Positions 1 to 6,135 of a stretch of 9,555 nt of DNA are shown piece after piece (the stretch's first letter is position 1; the number at the start of each line of letters is the position of its first letter). The stretch lies in NCBI GenBank assembly GCA_017577565.1, contig PKRH01000125.1, positions 1 through 9,555 of the forward strand, written 5' to 3'. Both the position numbers and the translations under genes were made by a program. Below the pieces are notes generated by a model. That model was not told where the DNA came from, made no database searches, and worked only from the letters and a program-made list of their open reading frames with translations. This DNA comes from Thermoanaerobacterales bacterium. Its GTDB lineage: Bacteria; Actinomycetota; Acidimicrobiia; Acidimicrobiales; JACDCH01.

Positions 1-1
1 G

Positions 2-532
2 GCCGGGCCCGCGACGGGCGGCGGGCAGCCCGCCGCGGACGGGGAGCCGGCCCGGCGCGACCTGCTCTTCGGCGACGTCGCCGTCGGCGACGCGCTGCCG
101 CCGCTCGCCCACCCGGTGACCGCCACGACGGTCGTGCTCGGCGCGCTCGCCACCCGGGACTGGCGGCCCATGCACCACGACCGCGACTTCGCCGTCCACC
201 GCAACGGCGCCCGCGACATCTTCCTCAACACGCCCAACCAGCAGGCGTGGCTCGAGCGCTACGTCACCGACTGGACCGGCCCCCGGGGCCGGCTCGGCCG
301 GCTGCGGTTCCGGATGCGGGACTCGATCTACCCGGGCGACACCATGACCTTCACCGGCACGGTCACCGACGCGACCGTCGACGGCACCGGCTGCGGCTGG
401 GTGACCGTCGCCGTCGAGGTGCGGGCCGCGCCGCCCGACCGCCTGTGCACGACCGCCGAGCTGCGGGTGGCCCTCCCCGTCTCGCCCGACGACAACCCGT
501 GGCGCCGCACCGGGGAGGCGTGGGTGCCGTGA
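2..532 (+). CDS. MaoC-family (R)-hydratase domain protein, ChsH1-like (5' partial)
   Basis: A hot-dog-fold enoyl-CoA hydratase domain that would add water to a trans-2-enoyl-CoA in acyl-CoA (possibly steroid side-chain) breakdown in the cytosol. The frame is open from base 2 with no ATG, GTG or TTG before the GTG at 116. Starting at 116 would cut off the conserved lead-in FGDVAVGDALPPL, so the real start lies outside the window. Numbering the visible 176 residues from base 2, the (R)-hydratase signature D-x4-H is D53 to H58 in TRDWRPMHHD. It is followed by RDIFLNT and YPGDTMTFTGTV, the pattern I recall for mycobacterial ChsH1. The first 20 visible residues are Ala/Gly/Pro-rich like an interdomain linker, so this may be the C-terminal half of a fused protein. 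A dehydrogenase follows 60 bp downstream on the same strand, so the two are probably co-transcribed. The family call is firm; the steroid link is inference. Confidence 0.85.
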   Translation, partial: AGPATGGGQPAADGEPARRDLLFGDVAVGDALPPLAHPVTATTVVLGALATRDWRPMHHDRDFAVHRNGARDIFLNTPNQQAWLERYVTDWTGPRGRLGRLRFRMRDSIYPGDTMTFTGTVTDATVDGTGCGWVTVAVEVRAAPPDRLCTTAELRVALPVSPDDNPWRRTGEAWVP

Positions 533-577
533 CCCGCGCCCGCCGACCGGCCCACCGACCCCGACCCGCCGACCGCC

Positions 578-583
578 GGAGGA
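578..583 (+). promoter_or_regulatory. Ribosome binding site of the acyl-CoA dehydrogenase gene
   Basis: GGAGGA lies 9 nt before the ATG at 593, a strong Shine-Dalgarno match that fixes this start. No TANNNT-type -10 box was seen in the 60-bp gap after the MaoC gene, which fits read-through from the upstream gene. Confidence 0.8.
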
Positions 584-592
584 CCTGACGCC

Positions 593-1729
593 ATGCTCGA
601 CCTCACCTTCTCCGAGGAGCAGGAGATGCTGCGCGACACCGTGCGCAGCCTGCTCGCCGAGCACGCACCGCTCACCGTCGCCCGGGAGATGGAGGACGAC
701 CCCGTCGGCTACCCGGACGAGCTGTGGAAGCGGATGGCCGAGCTCGACCTCCTCGGCCTGCTGCTGCCCGAGGAGCACGGCGGCTCGGGCATGACGGCGC
801 TGGAGGGCGTCGTCCTCTACGAGGAGCTCGGCCGCAGCCTCGCCCCCACGCCGCACTTCGTGAGCTGCGTGGCCAGCGGCCTGGCCATCGCCCGGGGCGG
901 CGACGCCGAGCAGCGGTCGAGGTGGCTGCCCCGGATCGCCACCGGCGAGGCCGTGCTCACGCCGGCCTGGCTCGAGCCCGACCGCGGCTTCGGCCCCGAG
1001 GGCGTGCAGACCCGGGCCACGAGCGACGACGGCGGCGAGACCTACGTCGTCACCGGCGTCAAGCGCCACGTGCTGTTCGCGGCGGCGGCCACCCGGCTGC
1101 TGGTCTTCGCCCGCACCGGCGACGGGCCCGAGGAGATCGACCTGTTCCTCGTCGACCCGCAGGCGCCGGGGGTCCGCCTGACCCAGCAGCGCTCGGTCGC
1201 CTCCGACACCCAGTACCGGGTCGACCTGGAGGGCGTGCGGGTGCCGGCGGCCGACCGCCTCGGCGCCCCCGGCTCGGGCTGGGCGACGTGGACCGCGGTG
1301 CGCGACGACGCGCTGATCATGCTGGCCGCCTGGGCCGTCGGTGCGGCCGAGCACACCCAGGCCATGACCGTCCAGTACGCCAAGGACCGCGAGCAGTTCG
1401 GCAAGCCGATCGGCGCGTTCCAGGCCATCGCCCACTACCTGGCCGACCGCCAGACCGAGCTCGACGGCGCCCGCACCCTGGTCCACGAGGCCGCCTGGGC
1501 CCGGGCGACCGGCCGCCCGACCGGCCGGCTGGCGCCGATGGCCAAGCTGTTCGCCTGCCGGATGTTCCGCGACCTGACGGCCACGGCCCAGCAGGTCCAC
1601 GGCGGCAACGGCTTCACGCTGGAGTACGACGTGCAGCTCTTCTTCCGGCGGGCCAAGGCGCTGCAGCTCTCCTGGTGGGGCGAGCGCGACCTCGAGGAGC
1701 TGATCGCCGCCGACGTGCTCGACGGCTGA
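593..1729 (+). CDS. Acyl-CoA dehydrogenase family protein (FadE-like)
   Basis: FAD-dependent acyl-CoA dehydrogenase of 378 aa, the usual length for the family, expected to oxidise an acyl-CoA to its 2-enoyl-CoA. The N-terminal helical domain starts FSEEQEMLRDTVR (6-18), the middle beta domain spans about 121-225, and the C-terminal helical domain carries DREQFGKPIGAFQAIAH (265-281) and QQVHGGNGFTLEYD (333-346), the FAD and dimer contact motifs. By hand alignment the catalytic glutamate is missing at both known places: W361 falls where medium-chain enzymes have the Glu of YEGT, and A240 where isovaleryl-CoA dehydrogenase has its Glu. This suggests one subunit of an alpha2beta2 enzyme such as ChsE1-ChsE2, with its partner outside the window. 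It follows the MaoC gene and precedes a crotonase. Family certain; substrate unknown. Confidence 0.93.
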   Translation: MLDLTFSEEQEMLRDTVRSLLAEHAPLTVAREMEDDPVGYPDELWKRMAELDLLGLLLPEEHGGSGMTALEGVVLYEELGRSLAPTPHFVSCVASGLAIARGGDAEQRSRWLPRIATGEAVLTPAWLEPDRGFGPEGVQTRATSDDGGETYVVTGVKRHVLFAAAATRLLVFARTGDGPEEIDLFLVDPQAPGVRLTQQRSVASDTQYRVDLEGVRVPAADRLGAPGSGWATWTAVRDDALIMLAAWAVGAAEHTQAMTVQYAKDREQFGKPIGAFQAIAHYLADRQTELDGARTLVHEAAWARATGRPTGRLAPMAKLFACRMFRDLTATAQQVHGGNGFTLEYDVQLFFRRAKALQLSWWGERDLEELIAADVLDG

Positions 1730-1736
1730 CGGTGGA

Positions 1737-1753
1737 TCTGACGGTGCGTCAGA
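1737..1753. promoter_or_regulatory. Palindromic operator candidate
   Basis: TCTGACG-GTG-CGTCAGA is a perfect inverted repeat with 7-bp arms and a 3-bp centre in the 43-bp gap between the dehydrogenase and the crotonase. It overlaps the expected -35 position of the downstream promoter, as a TetR- or GntR-type repressor site would. No regulator gene is in the window, so the binding protein is unknown. The symmetry is seen; the function is inferred. Confidence 0.6.
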
Positions 1754-1772
1754 CCCTGGCTACCGTGGCACC
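1737..1772 (+). promoter_or_regulatory. Leaderless promoter of the crotonase gene
   Basis: A -10 box TACCGT sits at 1761-1766, and TCTGAC at 1737-1742 is a plausible -35 box with an 18-bp spacer. Only 6 nt separate the -10 box from the ATG at 1773, so transcription should begin at or next to the start codon. No Shine-Dalgarno sequence is present, which agrees with a leaderless mRNA. Confidence 0.55.
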
Positions 1773-2585
1773 ATGAGCGACGAGGACCTCCTGGTGCGCG
1801 AGGCCGGCGGCGTGCGGTGGATCACGCTCCACCGGCCCGACGCGGGCAACGCCCTCACCCCGGACCAGCGCGACCGGCTCATCGACCTGCTGGCCGACGC
1901 CTCGGCCCGCGTCGAGGTGCGGGCGGTCGTCCTCACCGCCACCGGCCGCCACTTCTGCACCGGCGCCGACCTGCGGGCCCAGCGGCCGGGGCCCGAGCGG
2001 CCCGCCGGGGCGCCGGAGAAGGTCGTCGGCGACGTGGCCCGCATGCTCCACACCGGCTCGCAGCGCCTGGTGTCGGCCGTGCTCGACTGCGAGAAGCCGG
2101 TCCTCGCCGCGGTCAACGGCACGGCCGCCGGCATCGGCGCCCACCTGGCGCTGGCCTGCGACCTCGTCATCGCCGCCGAGGGCGCCCGCTTCATCGAGGT
2201 CTTCGTCCGCCGGGGGCTGGTGCCCGACGGCGGCGGCGCCTGGCTGCTGCCCCGGCTCGTCGGCCTGCAGCGGGCCAAGGAGCTGGTCTTCCTCGGCGAC
2301 GCGCTCGACGCCGCCGCCGCCGAGCGGCTGGGGCTCGTCAACCGGGTCGTGCCGGCGGAGGAGCTGGAGGCGGTGGCCGGCGAGTGGGCCGCCCGCCTGG
2401 CCGCGGGTCCCACCCGGGCCCTCGGGCTGGCCAAGTCCCTGCTCAACCGCTCGCTGGACAGCGACCGGGCCACCGCCTTCCGCGAGGAGGCGCTGGCCCA
2501 GGAGCTGAACATGACGACCCGCGACGCCAACGAGGGCGTCCGGTCGTTCGTCGAGCGGCGGGACCCCGAGTACCTCGGCTGGTGA
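1773..2585 (+). CDS. Enoyl-CoA hydratase/isomerase (crotonase) family protein, PaaG-like active site
   Basis: Crotonase-fold protein of 270 aa acting on an acyl-CoA thioester in the cytosol. Visible motifs are the first oxyanion-hole segment TGRHFCTGADL (57-67), the second NGTAAGIGAHLALACDL (115-131), and GLVPDGGGAWLLPRLVG (148-164). The classical hydratase glutamates (rat Glu144 and Glu164) align with H124 and F144, so simple 2-enoyl-CoA hydration is unlikely. D152 in the PDGGG motif matches the aspartate base of PaaG-type isomerases, so isomerisation of a double bond or ring is the better guess. The ATG is fixed by the leaderless promoter just upstream. The gene has its own probable operator, so it may be controlled separately from the dehydrogenase before it. 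Family certain; reaction inferred. Confidence 0.92.
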   Translation: MSDEDLLVREAGGVRWITLHRPDAGNALTPDQRDRLIDLLADASARVEVRAVVLTATGRHFCTGADLRAQRPGPERPAGAPEKVVGDVARMLHTGSQRLVSAVLDCEKPVLAAVNGTAAGIGAHLALACDLVIAAEGARFIEVFVRRGLVPDGGGAWLLPRLVGLQRAKELVFLGDALDAAAAERLGLVNRVVPAEELEAVAGEWAARLAAGPTRALGLAKSLLNRSLDSDRATAFREEALAQELNMTTRDANEGVRSFVERRDPEYLGW

Positions 2586-2598
2586 CCCGGGCCGCTGC

Positions 2599-2616
2599 CG
2601 GGCCCCCGCGGGCCCG
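2599..2616 (+). other. GC-only hairpin between crotonase and kinase genes
   Basis: CGGGCCC at 2599-2605 pairs with GGGCCCG at 2610-2616 around a 4-nt loop. It lies between the crotonase stop and the -10 box of the next gene. There is no T-tract, so it may be a weak terminator or chance symmetry in GC-rich DNA. Confidence 0.25.
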
Positions 2617-2620
2617 CCGG

Positions 2621-2632
2621 TACGCTCGGCCC
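2621..2632 (+). promoter_or_regulatory. Leaderless promoter of the ABC1/UbiB kinase gene
   Basis: A -10 box TACGCT at 2621-2626 lies 6 nt before a GTG at 2633 that is in frame with the kinase. The geometry equals that of the crotonase promoter. No convincing -35 box or Shine-Dalgarno sequence is visible. This spacing decides the start codon. Confidence 0.5.
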
Positions 2633-4123
2633 GTGCCTCGCAGGGGAACCCGGGCGCTGCTCACCGGTGTCGCCGTCGCCGCGGCGGCCGCCCTCGTGCT
2701 CGCCCGCCGCCGGCGCGGCCGGGCCGCGGGCACGGCGGCCGACGGCCCCGGCCCGGCGGTGCGGGCCCGCTCGCGCGCCCAGCGCCGGGCCGAGCTGGCC
2801 CGGCTGGGGGGCCGTGCGGGTGCCGGCTACGCGCTGCACCGGGCCCGCCGCATCTTCGCCTCGGCCGAGCGGCAGGCCGAGCTCGACCAGCGTTTCGAGA
2901 TGCGCACCGCCGAGCAGGTGGCCGAGGTGCTCGGCAACATGAAGGGCGCCTTCATGAAGATCGGCCAGATGGCGTCGTACCTCGACGTCGGCCTGCCCGA
3001 GTCGACCCGGGCCGCCCTGGCCGAGCTGCAGCGGGACGCGCCGCCCATGTCGGCCGAGCTGGCGGCGAGCGTCGTCGAGCGGGAGCTGGGCGCCCCGCCC
3101 GAGGAGCTGTTCCTCGAGTGGGACCCCGTCCCGCTGGCCTCGGCGTCCATCGGCCAGGTGCACCGGGCCATCACCCGGGACGAGCGGGCGGTGGCGGTCA
3201 AGGTCCAGTACCCCGGGGTCGACGAGGCGATCGCCGCCGACATGGACTCGGCCGGGCTCGTGTTCGGCGCCCTGGGCCTGGCCTTCGACGGCTTCGACCC
3301 GGGGCCGCTCGTCGAGGAGGTCCGGGCCCGGGTGCTGGAGGAGCTGGACTACCGGCGCGAGGCCCGCAACCAGCAGCTGTTCGCCGACTTCTACCGGGGC
3401 CACCCGTTCATCCACGTGCCCGACGTGGTGCCCGAGCTGTCGACCGGCCGGGTGCTGACCACCGAGCTGGCCGAGGGCGTGCGCTTCGAGGTCATGGCCG
3501 GGTGGGACCAGGAGGAGCGCAACCTCGCCGCCGAGGCCATCTACCGGTTCGTCTTCCGCAGCCTCTACCGGCTGCGGGCCTTCAACGGCGACCCCCACCC
3601 CGGCAACTACCTGTTCCGGCCCGGCGGGCAGGTGACCTTCCTCGACTTCGGCCTGGTCAAGTACTTCACGCCGGACGAGATGGACGTGTTCGGCGACATG
3701 ATCCGGGCGATGGTGATGGAGGGCGACACCGCCCGCTACCGGCGCATCGTCGAGCAGATCGGGCTGCTGCGGCCGGGCACGCCGGTCTCCGACGAGCAGG
3801 TCCACGAGTACTTCAGCCACTTCTACGAGTTCGTCCTGCGGGACGAGGAGATGACGATCACGCCGCAGTGGTCGGCCGACGCCGTCGCCCGCTACTTCGA
3901 CCCCACCGGCCCCCACGGCCCCATCGTCAAGGCCGCCAACCTGCCGCCCAGCTTCGTCATCATCCAGCGCATCAACCTGGGGCTCATGGCCATCCTCGGC
4001 GAGCTGCGGGCCACGGCCAACTTCCGCCGCATCGCCGAGGAGCTGTGGCCGTGGATCGACGGCCCGCCCTCGACGCCGATGGGCAAGGCCGAGGCCGACT
4101 GGCTGGCCGAGCGCCACGGCTGA
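2633..4123 (+). CDS. ABC1/UbiB (ADCK) family atypical protein kinase-like protein
   Basis: A 496-aa member of the ABC1/ADCK/UbiB family, atypical kinase-fold ATPases known mainly from quinone and lipid metabolism. From the GTG at 2633 a basic MPRRGTR start precedes a hydrophobic helix (about 8-24) and an RRRR stop-transfer run, so the kinase domain should sit on the cytoplasmic face of the membrane. Family marks are the KxGQ motif (K109, G111, Q112), the Ala-rich loop ASIGQVH (171-177), the ATP lysine K190 in VAVKVQYP, EELDYRREARNQ (236-247), the catalytic-loop equivalent NGDPHPGN (D320, N325) and the metal-binding DFG (338-340). All expected residues are present, so it should be active. The frame stays open far upstream inside the crotonase gene, but the promoter and the membrane helix favour 2633. 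The client substrate is unknown; a menaquinone or lipid role is inference. Confidence 0.92.
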   Translation: MPRRGTRALLTGVAVAAAAALVLARRRRGRAAGTAADGPGPAVRARSRAQRRAELARLGGRAGAGYALHRARRIFASAERQAELDQRFEMRTAEQVAEVLGNMKGAFMKIGQMASYLDVGLPESTRAALAELQRDAPPMSAELAASVVERELGAPPEELFLEWDPVPLASASIGQVHRAITRDERAVAVKVQYPGVDEAIAADMDSAGLVFGALGLAFDGFDPGPLVEEVRARVLEELDYRREARNQQLFADFYRGHPFIHVPDVVPELSTGRVLTTELAEGVRFEVMAGWDQEERNLAAEAIYRFVFRSLYRLRAFNGDPHPGNYLFRPGGQVTFLDFGLVKYFTPDEMDVFGDMIRAMVMEGDTARYRRIVEQIGLLRPGTPVSDEQVHEYFSHFYEFVLRDEEMTITPQWSADAVARYFDPTGPHGPIVKAANLPPSFVIIQRINLGLMAILGELRATANFRRIAEELWPWIDGPPSTPMGKAEADWLAERHG

Positions 4124-4130
4124 CCCCGGG

Positions 4131-4152
4131 CGCCCGGCCGGTCCCCCGGGCG
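4131..4152 (+). terminator. Possible terminator hairpin after the kinase gene
   Basis: CGCCCGG at 4131-4137 pairs with CCGGGCG at 4146-4152 around an 8-nt loop, 8 bp past the kinase stop. A 12-bp perfect palindrome CCGGGCGCCCGG overlaps it at 4126-4137. There is no T-tract. The sequence is nearly all G and C, so chance pairing is a real alternative. Confidence 0.25.
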
Positions 4153-4167
4153 GGGCGGGCGCCTCCC

Positions 4168-4180
4168 TACGATGCGGTCC
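4168..4180 (+). promoter_or_regulatory. Leaderless promoter of the nuclease pair
   Basis: A -10 box TACGAT at 4168-4173 lies 7 nt before an in-frame GTG at 4181. The in-frame ATG at 4172 overlaps this -10 box and would sit upstream of the expected transcription start, so GTG 4181 is the better start. No Shine-Dalgarno sequence is visible. Confidence 0.5.
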
Positions 4181-5077
4181 GTGCCGCTCCGGACCGCCCG
4201 GACGCTCGTGGACGTGCTGGCCGCCGCCCCCGCCGGCGCCGCGGCGGACGCCGACCTGCCCGGGCTGCGGGCCGGGCTCGAGGCCGCGGCGCGCGACGCC
4301 GCCGCCGTCGGCGGCTGGCACCCCGACGACCCGCTGCGGCTGACCAAGGCGGTGGTGGCCGACCTCCTGCGCTGCCCTCGGCGGGCGCTGGCGCCCGCCG
4401 AGGGCGGGGTGACCGACGACGTCGTCGCCGGCCTGGTCGTCGACGCCGCCGCCAAGCTGGCGACGCTCGTGCCCCACCGCCCGCCCACGGTCGAGGACGC
4501 CTGCGCCTACCTGCGGGCGCTCGGCGACACCACCGTCGACGACCACCTGGCCGACCGGGGCGAGGCCGCGGAGCCGCTGCGGGCCGAGCTGCGGGCCCGG
4601 GTCGAGCGCCTCGTCGCCGCCTGGCCCCGCATCGACCCCGCCTGGTGGCCGCGGGTCGAGGACCCGGTGCGGGTGCGGCTGGCGGACGGGGCCGTGACCG
4701 TCGGGGGGCGGATCGACGTCGTGCTGGGCGGCGCGCCGACCGAGCGGCCCGCCGTCCTCGTCGAGGTCAAGGGCGGTCGGTGGTGGGACGGCATGCGGGC
4801 CGACGCCCACCTCTACGCCCTGGTGGTGGCGCTGCGGGACGGCCGCCCCCCGGCCGCGGTGGTGACCGTCGTGGCCGACGGCACGACGCAGGTCGAGCCC
4901 GTCCGCCCGGCCGTGCTGGCCACGGCGGCCGACCGGGTCGAACGGGCCCTCGCGACGGCCGCGGCGCTGGCCGCCGGCGAGGCCCCCGCCACCCGGCCCG
5001 GGCCCCACTGCGACCACTGCCCGGCCCGAGCCGGCTGCCCGGCGGCCGGGGTGCGGGCCGAGGCCCTGGCGGGATGA
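4181..5077 (+). CDS. RecB/Cas4-like PD-(D/E)XK nuclease with Fe-S cysteines
   Basis: A 298-aa single-domain nuclease of the PD-(D/E)XK superfamily, RecB/Cas4/AddB C-terminal type, expected to cut or resect DNA. The metal-binding core is complete: D179 in GGRID, then E195 and K197 in LVEVKGG. A helix with ADAHLYALVVAL follows, where H210 stands in the usual Gln position. Four cysteines fit the Cas4/AddB [4Fe-4S] arrangement: C65 in LLRCPRRA near the N terminus, and C277-x2-C280-x5-C286 at the C terminus. The GTG start at 4181 is chosen from the leaderless promoter; ATG 4172 would add three residues. The downstream gene overlaps by 4 bp (ATGA) and looks like an inactivated paralogue, so a heterodimer is likely. 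No cas1, cas2 or helicase is nearby, so a CRISPR or RecBCD role is not supported. Fold confident; cellular role unknown. Confidence 0.82.
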   Translation: MPLRTARTLVDVLAAAPAGAAADADLPGLRAGLEAAARDAAAVGGWHPDDPLRLTKAVVADLLRCPRRALAPAEGGVTDDVVAGLVVDAAAKLATLVPHRPPTVEDACAYLRALGDTTVDDHLADRGEAAEPLRAELRARVERLVAAWPRIDPAWWPRVEDPVRVRLADGAVTVGGRIDVVLGGAPTERPAVLVEVKGGRWWDGMRADAHLYALVVALRDGRPPAAVVTVVADGTTQVEPVRPAVLATAADRVERALATAAALAAGEAPATRPGPHCDHCPARAGCPAAGVRAEALAG

Positions 5078-6045
5078 CCGCGACCCCGCCGCTCGGGGAC
5101 GCCGTCGGCGCCGCCGACCGGCTCGCCGCCGCGGTGACCGCGGGGATCGACGCCGCCCTCGACGCCGCCCCCGCACCACCCGGCGACGTCGACGTCGGCT
5201 GGGTCGCCGCCCTCGACGCCACGGCCTGCCCCGCCCGGTTCCGCGGCCAGGGCGAGACCGGTTGGGGCTTCCCCGGCTGGACGCCGGCCACCGCCGCCGG
5301 GGCGGTCGCCCGGTCGGCGCTCGACCACCACCTCCACGGGCCCGATCCCGACTGCCCGCCGGCCCCGCTCGAGGCCGTGCGGGACTGGATGCGCACGGCG
5401 ACGAGCATCGGCGCCCGGGGGGTCGCCGGCTGGGTGGCCGAGCTGCGGGCCGACGGCGACGGGCCGGCCCTGGCCGCCACGGCCGCCGGCGCGGCCCGCT
5501 GGATCGCCGGCTTCGTGCGCACGCTGGGCTGGCCGCTGCCCGAGCGGCTGGCGCTGCTCAACGTCGCCCGCGACGACGCGCCGGTCGCCCGCTGGTCGCC
5601 CCGCCGGGGCGCGCCGGTCCGGGTCCGCAGCGGGGCCGACGCCCGCATCGGCCGCATCGTCGGCGCCGGCGGGCACCGCCTCGTCGTCCACCGCCCGGTC
5701 GCCGGCGACGACGGCCAGCTGCGCCGGCGGGCCGCGTTCGAGGCGGCGGCCGGCGCCCTGGTGCACCGGGTGGCGGCCGCCGAGGTGGTCGTGACGACCG
5801 GCGACACCGGCGAGCGGGTCCGGGTGCCCGTCGACGAGGCCCTGCTGGCGGCCGGAGGCGAGATGGTCGTCGAGGTCGTGCGCCAGCGGGTGCGGGCCGT
5901 CGAGCGCGGGCACGACCCCGCCGACGCCCGGCCCTCGCCGGCCTGCCGCTGGTGCGAGGTGGCCGACGGCTGCGGGCCGGGCCGCGACTGGCTGGCGCGG
6001 GCCGGCCGGTGGCGGGGCGGGCTGCCCGTCCTCGCCCCCGGCTGA
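5074..6045 (+). CDS. Inactivated RecB/Cas4-like paralogue keeping the four-cysteine pattern
   Basis: A 323-aa protein of unassigned function that I read as a catalytically dead relative of the nuclease just upstream. It keeps the same cysteine layout: C52 in TACPARFRG near the N terminus and C291-x2-C294-x5-C300 at the C terminus, ending about 23 residues before the stop. Between them the pattern DARIGRIVGAGGHRLVVHRP (189-208) lines up with the nuclease core. RIG replaces RID, and no ExK is left. A matching helix and strand follow (215-243, ending VVVTTGDTGE). The ATG overlaps the upstream TGA as ATGA with no clear Shine-Dalgarno sequence, which points to translational coupling and roughly equal amounts of the two proteins. 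AddB-type inactive partners and structural Fe-S subunits are the closest known parallels. Homology to the neighbour is a hand alignment at low identity, so it is inference. Confidence 0.75.
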   Translation: MTATPPLGDAVGAADRLAAAVTAGIDAALDAAPAPPGDVDVGWVAALDATACPARFRGQGETGWGFPGWTPATAAGAVARSALDHHLHGPDPDCPPAPLEAVRDWMRTATSIGARGVAGWVAELRADGDGPALAATAAGAARWIAGFVRTLGWPLPERLALLNVARDDAPVARWSPRRGAPVRVRSGADARIGRIVGAGGHRLVVHRPVAGDDGQLRRRAAFEAAAGALVHRVAAAEVVVTTGDTGERVRVPVDEALLAAGGEMVVEVVRQRVRAVERGHDPADARPSPACRWCEVADGCGPGRDWLARAGRWRGGLPVLAPG

Positions 6046-6066
6046 CGGGCGGCGGGCACCGCCGTC
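6044..6066 (+). terminator. Candidate terminator hairpin after the nuclease pair
   Basis: GACGG-(G)-CGG at 6044-6052 pairs with CCGCCGTC at 6059-6066, giving an 8-bp stem with one bulged G and a 6-nt loop. It starts inside the stop codon of the upstream gene and precedes the next promoter. It lacks a T-tract, which is common in GC-rich actinobacteria but weakens the call. Confidence 0.35.
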
Positions 6067-6091
6067 CCGGCCGGCGTGCACCACCGTCTGC

Positions 6092-6097
6092 TACCGT
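6092..6097 (+). promoter_or_regulatory. -10 box of the membrane glycosyltransferase gene
   Basis: TACCGT in the 90-bp intergenic region is identical to the -10 box before the crotonase gene. It lies 38 nt before the GTG start, so this transcript should have a leader of about 30 nt with a ribosome binding site. No clear -35 box was seen. Confidence 0.4.
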
Positions 6098-6122
6098 CCG
6101 GCCGCGGCGAGCAGCTGGGGCC

Positions 6123-6129
6123 GGGAGGA
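6123..6129 (+). promoter_or_regulatory. Ribosome binding site that fixes a GTG start
   Basis: GGGAGGA lies 6 nt before the GTG at 6136. It marks that codon as the start rather than the in-frame GTG at 6076, which is upstream of the predicted promoter and would place 20 further codons before it. Confidence 0.75.
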
Positions 6130-6135
6130 TGTCAC

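Noticed and set aside
116..118. GTG at 116 as the true start of the MaoC gene
   Set aside because: It would remove the conserved FGDVAVGDALPPL lead-in that is open and in frame from the window edge.
4172..4180. ATG at 4172 as the start of the nuclease gene
   Set aside because: It overlaps the predicted -10 box and would be upstream of the transcription start; the in-frame GTG at 4181 fits the leaderless spacing. Only three residues differ.
4124..4180. Multiple GC palindromes as regulatory operators upstream of the nuclease pair
   Set aside because: CCGGGCGCCCGG and neighbouring hairpins consist only of G and C and are likely by chance at this base composition. They were kept only as a weak terminator candidate.
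4181..5077. Assignment of the nuclease as CRISPR Cas4
   Set aside because: The cysteine and PD-(D/E)XK pattern fits Cas4, but there is no cas1, cas2 or repeat array in the window. The same pattern occurs in AddB and other RecB-like nucleases.
1760..5179. A minus-strand open frame of 1139 codons spanning three plus-strand genes
   Set aside because: It is antisense to well-recognised genes (crotonase, ABC1 kinase, nuclease), is mostly low-complexity Arg/Gly/Pro/Ala, and shows no family motif. Long antisense frames are expected where third positions are nearly all G or C.
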